Positions 17,464 to 26,336 of a stretch of 64,000 nt of DNA are shown here, piece by piece. Location: contig CAVWJJ010000002.1 in assembly GCA_963755395.1 (NCBI GenBank), positions 1,612,001-1,676,000 of the forward strand, in the 5' to 3' direction. Position 1 is the first letter of the stretch; each line of letters begins with the position of its first letter. Source of the stretch: DAHVFK01 sp963755395. GTDB taxonomy: Bacteria > Pseudomonadota > Gammaproteobacteria > Burkholderiales > SG8-39. Both the position numbers and the translations under genes were made by a program. Under the pieces are notes generated by a model. It ran no database searches. It saw only the letters and a program-made list of their open reading frames with translations, and was not told the origin of the DNA.

Positions 17464-19026
17464 ATGCACGACAAGATCCTGATTCTCGATTTCGGCGCGC
17501 AGTACACGCAGCTAATCGCGCGCCGGGTGCGCGAGGCCAGGGTCTACTGCGAAATCCATCCCTGCGACGTATCGGATGCCTTCGTACGCGAGTTCGGAGC
17601 CAAGGGAATCATCCTCTCCGGAAGCCACATGTCCGCATACGAGGAGTTCACCGGCCAGGCGCCGAAGGCCACGTATGAGCTCGGCGTCCCGGTGCTGGGA
17701 ATTTGCTACGGCATGCAGACCATGGCGCAGCAGCTGGGCGGCAAGGTCGAGGCGGGTAAGGTACGCGAGTTCGGCTACGCGGAGGTGCGCGCGCGCGGCC
17801 ATACCCGGCTGCTGGAAGGCATCGAAGATCTGCGTAACGCGGAAGGGCACGGCCTGCTCAAGGTGTGGATGAGCCACGGCGACAAGGTGGTCGAGCTGCC
17901 GCGAGGATTCAAGTTGATGGCATCGACGGAGGCTTGCCCGATCGCTGGCATGGCGGACGAGACCCGGCGCTTCTACGGCGTGCAATTCCACCCTGAGGTG
18001 ACCCACACGACGCAGGGCAAGAGAATGCTCGAGCGCTTCGTGCTCGACATCTGCGGCTGCGCCGGCGACTGGAACATGCCGGACTACGTGAGCGAGGCGG
18101 TCGCGGCGATCCGGGCTCAAGTCGGCAAAGAAGAGGTGATCCTGGGGCTGTCCGGGGGTGTCGACTCGTCGGTGGCCGCGGCGCTCATTCACAAGGCAAT
18201 CGGCAGCCAGCTGACCTGCGTGTTCGTCGACCACGGCCTGCTGCGCCTGAACGAGGCGGCGCAGGTACTGGAAACGTTTGCACGCCACATGCATGTGAAG
18301 GTCATTCACATCGACGCGGCGGCTGAATTTTTCGCTGCGCTGAAGGGCGTCTCGGATCCGGAACAGAAGCGCAAGATCATCGGCCGGCATTTCATCGAAG
18401 TGTTCCAGCGCGAGGCGGCAAGGATAAGCAATGCAAAGTGGCTCGCCCAGGGAACGATCTATCCCGACGTGATCGAGTCGGCCGGCGCCAAGACCAAGAA
18501 GGCAACAAGCATCAAGTCCCACCACAATGTGGGCGGGCTGCCCGAAACGCTACATCTCAAGCTGCTGGAGCCGCTGCGCGAGCTGTTCAAGGACGAGGTC
18601 CGCGAGCTTGGTCTGACCCTCGGTCTGCCGCGGGACATGGTGTTCCGTCACCCATTCCCTGGGCCGGGCCTCGGAGTGCGTATTCTGGGTGAAGTGAAGC
18701 GCGAGTACGTCGATCTGCTGCAGCAGGCGGACGCAATCTTTATCGAGGAGCTAAGACAGTCCGGTTGGTACGACAAGACAGCGCAAGCGTTTACCGTCTT
18801 CCTGCCGGTGAAGTCAGTTGGAGTGATGGGCGACGGACGAACCTATGATTACGTGGTGGCACTGCGCGCGGTGCAAACCACGGATTTCATGACCGCGGAC
18901 TGGGTCGCGCTACCGCACGAGCTGCTGGCACGCATCTCGAATCGGATCATCAATCAAGTACGCGGCATCAACCGCGTCACCTACGATATCTCCTCCAAGC
19001 CCCCCGCGACGATCGAATGGGAATAG
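17464..19026 (+). CDS. guaA: GMP synthase (glutamine-hydrolysing)
   Basis: Aminates XMP to GMP using glutamine and ATP. The N-terminal class I amidotransferase domain has its nucleophile Cys81 in GICYGMQ and the His/Glu pair in FHPEV. The ATP-pyrophosphatase domain carries the P-loop SGGVDSS at 230-236, and the C-terminal dimerisation domain ends KPPATIEWE. The ATG at 17464 gives 520 residues and follows AACAGG; the frame is open upstream inside guaB but unrelated there. Confidence 0.97.
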   Translation: MHDKILILDFGAQYTQLIARRVREARVYCEIHPCDVSDAFVREFGAKGIILSGSHMSAYEEFTGQAPKATYELGVPVLGICYGMQTMAQQLGGKVEAGKVREFGYAEVRARGHTRLLEGIEDLRNAEGHGLLKVWMSHGDKVVELPRGFKLMASTEACPIAGMADETRRFYGVQFHPEVTHTTQGKRMLERFVLDICGCAGDWNMPDYVSEAVAAIRAQVGKEEVILGLSGGVDSSVAAALIHKAIGSQLTCVFVDHGLLRLNEAAQVLETFARHMHVKVIHIDAAAEFFAALKGVSDPEQKRKIIGRHFIEVFQREAARISNAKWLAQGTIYPDVIESAGAKTKKATSIKSHHNVGGLPETLHLKLLEPLRELFKDEVRELGLTLGLPRDMVFRHPFPGPGLGVRILGEVKREYVDLLQQADAIFIEELRQSGWYDKTAQAFTVFLPVKSVGVMGDGRTYDYVVALRAVQTTDFMTADWVALPHELLARISNRIINQVRGINRVTYDISSKPPATIEWE

Positions 19027-19059
19027 TCGGCAGGCTCCGCGCGGTCTGACGAGCCCGAT

Positions 19060-20259
19060 ATGACGTCATTGCGCCCCGCGGCATTGCAGGTGCTGGTGCT
19101 GGGCATCACGCAGACCGTCGCATGGGCTTCCTCGGTCTATCTGGTGGCAATTGTCGCGGTGCCAATCGGGCGCGACTTGTCCGTGCGCGACACGACCGTC
19201 TACGGCGCGTTTTCTCTCGCCTTGGCGATCAGCGCAGTACTCGGTCCCGCCATCGGCAGGGCAATCGATAGGAACGGCGGACGCGCCGTTCTTGCGGCGT
19301 CAAACGTCGTTCTGGCCCTTGGCCTGGCGCTTTTGGCCGCCTCTCCGAGCGTCGGGTTCCTGTTTGTAGCCTGGTGTGTGCTGGGCGTCGGCATGGCAAT
19401 GGGTCTGTACGACACCGCATTTGCGGCCCTGGTGCGCATGCACGGTCAGGCCGCACGAGGTCCGATTACCGGCGTCACGCTTATCGCCGGCTTTGCAAGT
19501 ACGGTAGGCTGGCCGTTGAGTACGCTTCTCAACGGACAAATTGGCTGGCGGGAAACCTGCATCGCATGGGCACTGCTTCATATCCTACTATGTTTGCCTC
19601 TCAACTTGCGAGCGGTGTCTGCGGCCCCACGCAAACTACTCGGCCAACACTTTTCCTCGCGGCCGAAGGACGCCGGCGGCACCTCCACTTCCGTAGGGAG
19701 GCCGGATCTCGCACTGATGATCTTGTTCTTCGCGGCCACCGCGTTCGTCACCTCTGCGATGGCGGCGCATCTGCCCGGGCTGCTCCTCGCCGCCGGTGCG
19801 GGAACCGCGACAGCAATCGCCGCAGCCTCCCTCGTAGGGCCAGCTCAAGTCGGCGCACGGGCCATCGAATACGTCGCCGCCCGGCGGTTGCGATTTCACC
19901 CGGTGGTCACTGCGCGCGTCGCGACCGCCCTGCACCCCGTTGGCGGCGCGCTGCTCTGGCTGACGGGTGGCGTTCCCCTCGGCATCTCCTCCTTTGCGCT
20001 GCTGCACGGGGCCGGCAACGGCCTAATCACCATCGCCAAAGGCACCTTACCGCTTGCTGTTTTCGGCGACGCCGGCTACGGGCATCGCCTTGGCGTACTT
20101 AACGTGCTTGCGCGGGCGATGCAGGCTGCCGCGCCCTTTGCCTTTGGCTTGGTTCTGGACCGCTTCGGCGTTCACGGTGCCCTCGCAGTCTCGATTGCGC
20201 TATCGCTTGCGGCGCTGATCGCGCTTGCCGGGCTGCGCTCTCGAGCGAAGGAACAGTAG
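19060..20259 (+). CDS. MFS transporter
   Basis: A 399-residue membrane protein with about 12 predicted hydrophobic segments in two halves. The MFS loop-2/3 signature is recognisable as GPAIGRAIDRNGGR after the second segment. A basic loop at about 185-215 separates the halves. The substrate cannot be named; the family resemblance is to YfcJ/YnfM-like or CynX-like permeases of unknown substrate. It stands alone between guaA and tadA on the same strand, 33 bases after guaA, so it may be read from the gua promoter. Confidence 0.8.
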   Translation: MTSLRPAALQVLVLGITQTVAWASSVYLVAIVAVPIGRDLSVRDTTVYGAFSLALAISAVLGPAIGRAIDRNGGRAVLAASNVVLALGLALLAASPSVGFLFVAWCVLGVGMAMGLYDTAFAALVRMHGQAARGPITGVTLIAGFASTVGWPLSTLLNGQIGWRETCIAWALLHILLCLPLNLRAVSAAPRKLLGQHFSSRPKDAGGTSTSVGRPDLALMILFFAATAFVTSAMAAHLPGLLLAAGAGTATAIAAASLVGPAQVGARAIEYVAARRLRFHPVVTARVATALHPVGGALLWLTGGVPLGISSFALLHGAGNGLITIAKGTLPLAVFGDAGYGHRLGVLNVLARAMQAAAPFAFGLVLDRFGVHGALAVSIALSLAALIALAGLRSRAKEQ

Positions 20260-20400
20260 GCTCGGGTGCGCCGCTTTCGTCATCGAGCCGCACATTCGGA
20301 TCAGCTGTCTTGTCCGACCCCCACGACCAAGCCCCTGGCACTGCACGCATGCGAGAATGGCCGGCGTTGGAAAGGGTCTTGACCGCATGGATCGGATCAT

Positions 20401-20859
20401 ATGGAGTTGACAGATGCCCCTTTTATGCGTCGCGCGATCGAACTCGCGCAAAGGGCCGCACAGGAAGGTGAAGTACCCATCGGAGCCGTCATAGTGCAGG
20501 ACGGAACGATCGTCGGCGAGGGCTGGAACCGGTCGATATCCGCCCCGGATGCAACGTCGCACGCCGAGATCGAGGCAATCCGCGCGGCCTGCCATGCGAA
20601 TGCAAATTATCGTTTGACCGGCGCCACCCTTTACGTGACGCTCGAGCCCTGCGCGATGTGCGTTGGCGCCATGTTCCACGCGCGCGTTGCCCGCGTCGTG
20701 TTCGGCGCGCGGGATCCCAAGACGGGTGCCGCGGGAAGCGTGATCAATCTATTCGCCGAGGCACGCCTCAACCACCACGCGACCGTCGAAGGCGGTGTGA
20801 TGGCCGAAGAATGCGGCGTAATGCTGCGCGAGTTTTTTGGCGCGAGGCGCCAGCGATGA
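20401..20859 (+). CDS. tadA: tRNA-specific adenosine(34) deaminase
   Basis: Deaminates A34 to inosine in tRNA-Arg(ACG). The zinc-binding deaminase motifs are present: HAE with His54 and catalytic Glu56, and PCAMC with Cys84 and Cys87. The opening MRRAIELAQRAAQEGEVPIG is family-typical; only its pieces FMRRAIELA and GEVPIGAV need be cited. The 152-residue length is normal. The stop codon overlaps the start of the next gene by ATGA. Confidence 0.95.
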   Translation: MELTDAPFMRRAIELAQRAAQEGEVPIGAVIVQDGTIVGEGWNRSISAPDATSHAEIEAIRAACHANANYRLTGATLYVTLEPCAMCVGAMFHARVARVVFGARDPKTGAAGSVINLFAEARLNHHATVEGGVMAEECGVMLREFFGARRQR

Positions 20860-21335
20860 AGATCGAGATCGAGATTCCCGGACAGTCGCTGGTTCTGCTC
20901 GACAACGACGGGGCCACGCTGCGGCGCTACCTGGTGTCCACCTCGAAGCATGGGGTGGGGGAGAAGAACGGCAGCTTCCGCACCCCGCGCGGCCGCCACA
21001 TTGTGCGCGCCAAGGTCGGCGCGGGACAGCCCGTCAATGCGGTCTTCGTGCGTCGCCGGCCGACCGGCGAGCGCTGGACGCCAGAGCTGCACGCGCGCTA
21101 CCCCGGCCGGGACTGGATGCTGACCCGCATTCTGTGGCTATCTGGCTGTGAGCCGGGCTTCAATCGGCTGGGCGATGTCGACACCATGAGGCGCTACATT
21201 TACATCCACGGCTCGCCTGATACAGCCGAGATGGGCAAGCCGGGATCGATTGGCTGCATTCGAATGCGCAACCGGGACATCGTTGAATTGTTCGAACTTG
21301 TGCCGCCCGGCACCACGGTCGAGATCCGCGACTGA
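20856..21335 (+). CDS. L,D-transpeptidase (YkuD) domain protein without signal peptide
   Basis: A 159-residue protein consisting almost only of a YkuD catalytic domain. The active-site pattern is complete: His118 in YIHGS and Cys134 in GSIGCIRMRN. YkuD enzymes crosslink peptidoglycan or attach lipoproteins in the periplasm, yet no N-terminal signal sequence is visible (it begins MKIEIEIPGQSLVLLD). Translation appears coupled to tadA by an ATGA overlap. It may be a cytoplasmic relative, be exported another way, or use an unrecognised start. It is convergent with livF. Confidence 0.85.
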   Translation: MKIEIEIPGQSLVLLDNDGATLRRYLVSTSKHGVGEKNGSFRTPRGRHIVRAKVGAGQPVNAVFVRRRPTGERWTPELHARYPGRDWMLTRILWLSGCEPGFNRLGDVDTMRRYIYIHGSPDTAEMGKPGSIGCIRMRNRDIVELFELVPPGTTVEIRD

Positions 21336-21348
21336 GACCGCGGAAAAG

Positions 21349-22218
21349 TCAGCCTCCCAGAAACAGCCTGCCGACCTCTGGATTCTGCAGCAAATCATTT
21401 CCCTTTCCCGCCAGCGCCAGCTGGCCGGAGACGAGCACATAGCCGAGGTCGGCGAATTCGAGCCCCTTTTTCGCGTTCTGCTCGACCATGAGGATGGTCT
21501 TGCCCTCGCGGTGCTGGAGGTCGTGAAGGATCTCGAACACCATGTCGATGAAGCGCGGCTCGAGACCGATTGATGGCTCGTCGACCAGCAGCACGTCGGG
21601 CTCCATGACCAGGGCGCGGGAGATCTCGAGCAGGCGCCGCTCACCCCCTGAGAGCACCTTTGCGGCGTGATGTCGGCGCGCAGCCAGGCGGTCGTACTTG
21701 TCGAATACGCGCTCGGCCGCCGCCTTGGCTTTGGCATGGGATTGCAGCAGGTACCCGCCCATCAGGAGGTTTTCCTCCACAGTCATATTCGGGAATACGG
21801 ACTTGTCTTGGAGGATGTAGGCAACGCGCGCCTCCTTCAGCTTGCGATCCGAAGTGAGGTGGGTGATATCGCGCTTGTCGCTTCCACGCCCGACGGTTAT
21901 CTCTCCGCCGTAGATACGCGTAAATCCATAGACGGAATGCAAGATCGTCGACTTGCCGGCGCCGTTCGGTCCGATTAAGCACAGTGACTGCGCACGCCCG
22001 ACATGCAGCGTAAAGTCGTGCAGGATTTCCATGTTGCCGTATCCGGCGCGCAAATTCCGAATCGAGAGGAACGATTCGTTCCCTGCAAGGGCGGTGAGGC
22101 GCTGCTCCGGAATCTCACTACGCAACTTCTCCGCTTGGCGGGCGACGTCGTCGACGGATAGGACGACGTCGACGGAGCCTTCGTGGTAGCCCCCGGCAAG
22201 CGTGGTCTCTTTCGCCAC
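21349..22218 (-). CDS. livF: Branched-chain amino acid type ABC transporter ATP-binding protein (LivF-like)
   Basis: ATPase of a HAAT-family importer. Walker A is GPNGAGKST, the ABC signature is LSGGERRLLE and Walker B is VLLVDEPS, followed by the LivF-type EQNAKKGLEFAD segment. The ABC domain proper begins near residue 50. It is preceded by about 48 extra residues (from the GTG at 22218) that have no ABC motif. The GTG start comes just after the LivMG stop, so it is kept, though no strong alternative start was seen before the domain. It is the last gene of the liv operon. Confidence 0.88.
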   Translation of the reverse strand: MAKETTLAGGYHEGSVDVVLSVDDVARQAEKLRSEIPEQRLTALAGNESFLSIRNLRAGYGNMEILHDFTLHVGRAQSLCLIGPNGAGKSTILHSVYGFTRIYGGEITVGRGSDKRDITHLTSDRKLKEARVAYILQDKSVFPNMTVEENLLMGGYLLQSHAKAKAAAERVFDKYDRLAARRHHAAKVLSGGERRLLEISRALVMEPDVLLVDEPSIGLEPRFIDMVFEILHDLQHREGKTILMVEQNAKKGLEFADLGYVLVSGQLALAGKGNDLLQNPEVGRLFLGG

Positions 22219-22219
22219 G

Positions 22220-24007
22220 TCAATGGGCTCCCAGGTAGGCGTCGATCACGCGTTGGTCATCGCGGATCTGGGCGGGAGAGCCGCTTGCGAGCAATTCACC
22301 GTGAGACATGCAGTAAATATGACTCGCCAGATTCATGATGACCCGCATGTTGTGTTCAATCACGAACAGCGTGATGCCGAACTCCTGGTTGGCGCGCTTG
22401 AGGCGATCGATCAGCCCGTTGATCAGGGTCGGATTGATTCCCGCCGTCGGCTCGTCCAGCAGCAGCACTTTTGGCTCGTTCATGAGCGCCATCGCGAACT
22501 CGAGCAGCTTCTGCTGCCCGAAAGACAGCGATCCGGCGACCAGCATTCGCTTGGAATAGAGCCCGACGAACTCGAGCAGCCGTTCGGCCCTTTCGATCAC
22601 CTCGCGTGGGAATTTGCGGAACATGTTCCGCCACGCGTTATCGCGATGCGGAAGTGAAATCAGCAGATTCTGTATGCAATCCATCTTCGAGAAGATACGC
22701 GTCTGCTGGAACGTACGCAGCATTCCAAGGCGCGCGATCCGCTGCACGGTGAGGTGCGAGATCTCCCGTCCTTCGAAAAGTATCGATCCCGAATCGATCG
22801 GATGCTGACCGACGATCGAGTTGAAAAGCGTCGTCTTGCCGGAGCCGTTCGGGCCGATAAGCCCGGTGATGCCGCCGGGCTCGACCTTGAGCGAGACATT
22901 GCGGTTCGCCACCACGCCCCCGAACGCCTTGGTGACGTCACGCACCTCGATGATTGCGCCGCTCATGGCCTGCCCGCGGCCTTGGAAGACTTGCGCCTCG
23001 ACGCGCACGCCGAACCACTCGGGCTTGCGGGCCCGCAGCCATCCCAGAATCCCCTGCTGGAAATAGACCACGTTGACGATGATCAGTACGCCGAGCGCGA
23101 TGTATTGCCAGCCGAGCAGGTAGGTCCAGGTCAGCTCGCGCAGGACGTAGAAAAGCGTTGCGCCGATGATCGGTCCCCAGAGCGTTCCTTTGCCGCCGAG
23201 CAGGGTCATCGCGACCATGAAGATGCCGAAGGTGAGGGTCGGGTAAGCGGTTTCGAGAGGCTCGATGAAGCCGGTCATGTTGCCGAACAGCGCACCGGCT
23301 ATCCCGAGGAAGAACGCCGACACTGACCAAGCCACCGTCTTGTAGCGCGTGGTGTGCAGCCCTAGCGCCTCGGCCTTGTCCTCGTCGTCGCGGATCGCGT
23401 TGATGGCAAGGGTGAACCGCGTGCTGTAGAGCCAGCGCAGGAACAGATAGCAAAGAACGGCCGCCAGCATGCACGCGCCGTAAAAGAATCGCTCCCGCAT
23501 ACCTGGGCCGCCCGGAAACACCGGCATCGCGATTCCGCTGCCGCCGCCGACCCAACCCCAGGCGCTGGTAAGCTCGGCGGCCGCGATCGCGACTCCCAGC
23601 GTGCCTATTGCGAAGTAGGGTCCGCGCAGGCCGAGCAGAATCCAACTTAGGATCGCGGCCAGGATCACCGGCCCGATCGCGGCCAGAAATACGCCCAGCG
23701 CGAGCCCGGTGTAGTACTGCTGGTCGCTAAAGTCGATCTTGATGGCGCCGCTGGCGGCGGTGTATTCGCCGACGTTGTACACCAGCGCAATCTGCACGAT
23801 GGCGCAGATGTACATCCCAAACCCGAAGAAAGTGATGTTTCCGAGAGAGTTGTAGCCCATCTGGCCGCCCATCGTGTCCCAGGTCTGCGCGAACAGCACG
23901 AAGATCCAGAAGACCGCGAATTGGACCGTATGTGCGGGAAACACGAAGGGCGCCGCAATGCCGGCGGCAAGCAAGATGAGGTGCAGTGCGAGCGATTTGC
24001 GAGTCAT
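22220..24007 (-). CDS. Fused LivM permease - LivG ATP-binding protein
   Basis: One 595-residue frame joins two transporter subunits. Residues 1-330 are a LivM-type permease with many hydrophobic segments and the cytoplasmic signature AIRDDEDKAEALG. From about residue 348 (MSGAIIEVRDVTKAFGG) a LivG-type ATPase follows, with Walker A GPNGSGKTT, the LSFGQQKLLEFA signature and DEPTAGINP. The in-frame Met348 (codon at 22966) could in principle allow separate LivG synthesis, but no stop separates the two parts. The start overlaps the livH stop by ATGA. Fusions of this type are known in proteobacterial HAAT systems. Confidence 0.87.
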   Translation of the reverse strand: MTRKSLALHLILLAAGIAAPFVFPAHTVQFAVFWIFVLFAQTWDTMGGQMGYNSLGNITFFGFGMYICAIVQIALVYNVGEYTAASGAIKIDFSDQQYYTGLALGVFLAAIGPVILAAILSWILLGLRGPYFAIGTLGVAIAAAELTSAWGWVGGGSGIAMPVFPGGPGMRERFFYGACMLAAVLCYLFLRWLYSTRFTLAINAIRDDEDKAEALGLHTTRYKTVAWSVSAFFLGIAGALFGNMTGFIEPLETAYPTLTFGIFMVAMTLLGGKGTLWGPIIGATLFYVLRELTWTYLLGWQYIALGVLIIVNVVYFQQGILGWLRARKPEWFGVRVEAQVFQGRGQAMSGAIIEVRDVTKAFGGVVANRNVSLKVEPGGITGLIGPNGSGKTTLFNSIVGQHPIDSGSILFEGREISHLTVQRIARLGMLRTFQQTRIFSKMDCIQNLLISLPHRDNAWRNMFRKFPREVIERAERLLEFVGLYSKRMLVAGSLSFGQQKLLEFAMALMNEPKVLLLDEPTAGINPTLINGLIDRLKRANQEFGITLFVIEHNMRVIMNLASHIYCMSHGELLASGSPAQIRDDQRVIDAYLGAH

Positions 24008-24905
24008 TGAAGCGCCAGGCGATGGCGCCGCAGCAGCATCTGGCGCCAGATAAGAATGATCAACAGCAGACTGACGACGGTTGCTTGCTGGAACTGGGCT
24101 CCGAGCACGAAGCCGCCGTACTGCTCAATGACCCCCAGCCCGAGCGCTGTCACGATCACCGCGGGAAAGTTTCCCAGCCCTGCGGCGGTCACGATGACGA
24201 ATGCTCGGACCGAGTAGGCGATGCCGTAGAACGGTTGGATCACCCAGATCATGGCGATGATCACTCCCGCCACGCCGCAGATCGCCGAGTTGATGGAAAA
24301 AGTGAGCGCGTAGACCAGGTCAGTATTGACGCCGAGCACGCGTGCCGCGCGCGGATCCTGCGCGGTGGCGCGGATCGCCTGTCCCATCCGGCTCTGCTTC
24401 AGAAACAACACCATGGCTACTGCGAGCACGGCACACATTCCGAACGCGATAACGCGGATTTGCGTAATGTCGACCATTCCGCCGAACATCTCGAAGCGGC
24501 CGAAGCCGGACTTGAGCGTGCGCACATCGGGGCCGAATACCAGGTTCATCACTGCTGCATCGTGATCGCAAGTCCGAAGGTGGCGAGCAGCGATGTGAAC
24601 AGGTCGAGCTGGATCACGCGGCGAATGATCAGCTTGTAGATGAGCCAGCCGTAACCGAACATCAGCGCGGCCACCGGCACGATCGCCACGATCGGGTGGA
24701 CGCCGTGGCGCGACAGCTCGTAGCCGAGATAGCCGCCCAGCATCACGAAGTCGCCCTGGGCGAGGTTCTTTACGCTCGTCACGCCCCAGACCAGCGCAAG
24801 GCCGTAGGCGGCGAGGGCGAATACCGCTCCGATACTCAGGCCATTCAGCCATAGCTGAATGTTGAATACCGGCGCTGTGCCGAGGATCTGAAGATTGTCC
24901 CACAT
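24004..24905 (-). pseudogene. livH: LivH-type permease, split by a one-base deletion
   Basis: The N-terminal part (24905 down to 24549, 118 residues from MWDNLQILG) is a normal LivH with VWGVTSVKNLAQGDF. It stops at TGA just after LLATFGLAITMQQ. The rest of LivH continues in another frame from an ATG at 24549 (MNLVFGPDVRTLKSG) to 24004, 181 residues, including AIRATAQDPRAARVLGV. The join reads CAGCAGTGATGAAC; one extra base before TG would restore QQLMNL. Stop and start overlap as TGATG, so translational reinitiation could give a two-piece permease. A sequencing error or true decay are the other options. Confidence 0.82.
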
Positions 24906-24971
24906 GAACGCGATCGTGCCGGCCCCTGAAGGCCGGCACGCCTAGGCTACGTTAAGCAACGAATCCTGCGA

Positions 24972-26211
24972 TTACATCGGCGCTTTGCGCGGGTACACCA
25001 CCGGTTCGGAGGCGTACTTGGTCGGTGCCACCACGACGTATTTGTCGCCCTGGATTTGGCGCAGCACCATCGGCTTGGCGACGTTGTTGCCTTCCGCGCT
25101 GAACTTGATGTTGCCGTAGAACGTCTGCATGTCCGTCGCGGCAAGCGCATCGCGCAGCTTCTTCGGTATCGAAGCTCTGCGCCCGGCGGAATGCGTCGGC
25201 CCAGATCTCGATGACCGCGGAGGCCTGCGCGACCTGGTAGGGAACGATCTTGTACTCCTTGTGCGCGGCGAGGAACGCCTTGTTGTAGTCCATGGCCGTG
25301 CCGAACACGCCGTCCTTGTACTTGAGCGTTTCGGCCCACTGGGTCGGGCAGAGAATGCCCTCGGACGCGGCGCCGAACTGGGTGCTCAGCTTGGCCGACT
25401 CGCAATGAGTCATGGCGACGATGGATGCGTTGACGCCCAGCTCCTTCATCTGTCGCGTTGCGGTCGTTGCGCCCTTGGTGTGGCCCGAGAAGGCGAGGAT
25501 GTCAGGCCTGAGGGCCTTGACCTTGGTGAGCGTGGCGGAGATGTCGCTCAGGTCGCGCGGCATCTTGTCGTCGACCACGATCTTCATGCCGTACTTCTTC
25601 GCTTCGTCGACAACCCCTTGCCGAACGTCGAGGGAGAAAGGATCGTTCTCGAACGCCATCCCGATCTTCAGATCGCTCGGGTTCTTGCCGTTCTTCTGGG
25701 CCAGCTCAGCGGCAAGGTCGATGACCGGTGAAAGGTACTGGTCGGACGTCGAGAGCGCGGCGAACATGTAGCGATAGCCCTGGGTGAAGAGCGAGCGCGA
25801 CGCGCCTTCCGCCTCGACCATCGGGATCTTGTACTTCTCGGTTACCGGCGCCGCAGCCTTGGTGGGACCCGAACCGTATGGGCCGAGAATGTACTTGATT
25901 CCGTCCTGATTGATGATGCGCTCCAGCAGCTGAGCCGTACGGGCCGGGGTGGACTCGTCGTCGTAGTACTTGATCGCGAGCTTGTACGTCTTGCCGTTGA
26001 TCTTCACGCCGCCCATCTCGTTGATGCGCTTGACGCCGAAGTTGTAGCCATCGCTCGCATTCTTGCCTTCCTGCGAGTACTTGCCGGTAATCGAAATGGC
26101 GGAGCCGAGCGTGATCGTATCTTCCGCCGAGGCCTGGCCAGAAAATGCCAGCGCGGCCGCAACGGCCGCCGCGCCCGTCAGGCGCACAGTATTAGAGATT
26201 CGAACCTTCAT
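24972..26211 (-). pseudogene. livK: LivK-type periplasmic binding protein, frameshifted near the C-terminus
   Basis: This is a periplasmic ligand-binding protein for the HAAT importer. The ATG at 26211 has a strong AAAGGAGG site and a signal peptide ending SGQASA. The frame holds about 350 good family residues down to SFDTE near 25165. Beyond that the original frame becomes Arg-rich nonsense. Shifting by one base at about 25161-25164 restores family-like sequence (KLRDALAATDMQTFYGNIKF, then VVVAPTKYASEPVVYP) ending in TAA at 24972. One extra base in the GAAGAAG stretch explains it. A possible -35-like TTGATA lies at 26287-26292 on this strand. Confidence 0.82.
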
Positions 26212-26336
26212 GAGTTCCTCCTTTGGGATTATCTGCCTGTCTTGTGCAGGTATTGCTGCCGGAGCTACAACCTTAATACGAACATGTATCAACAGGCAAG
26301 CCGGCTGCGCATCGAGCGCACCCCATATGGAGCCCG

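Noticed and set aside
15915..17507. A 530-codon open frame on the minus strand
   Set aside because: It is antisense to guaB, which has complete IMP dehydrogenase motifs; no domain is visible in the antisense product.
17512..18525. A 337-codon open frame on the minus strand
   Set aside because: It is antisense to guaA and compositionally a shadow of it.
19027..21348. Possible genomic island around the MFS transporter
   Set aside because: No integrase, repeats, tRNA junction or clear base-composition change is visible; tadA downstream is core.
24550..24939. N-terminal part of a 311-codon frame on the minus strand
   Set aside because: Only the portion below 24549 encodes LivH sequence; the upper part is Arg-rich and out of frame with the true LivH N-terminus.
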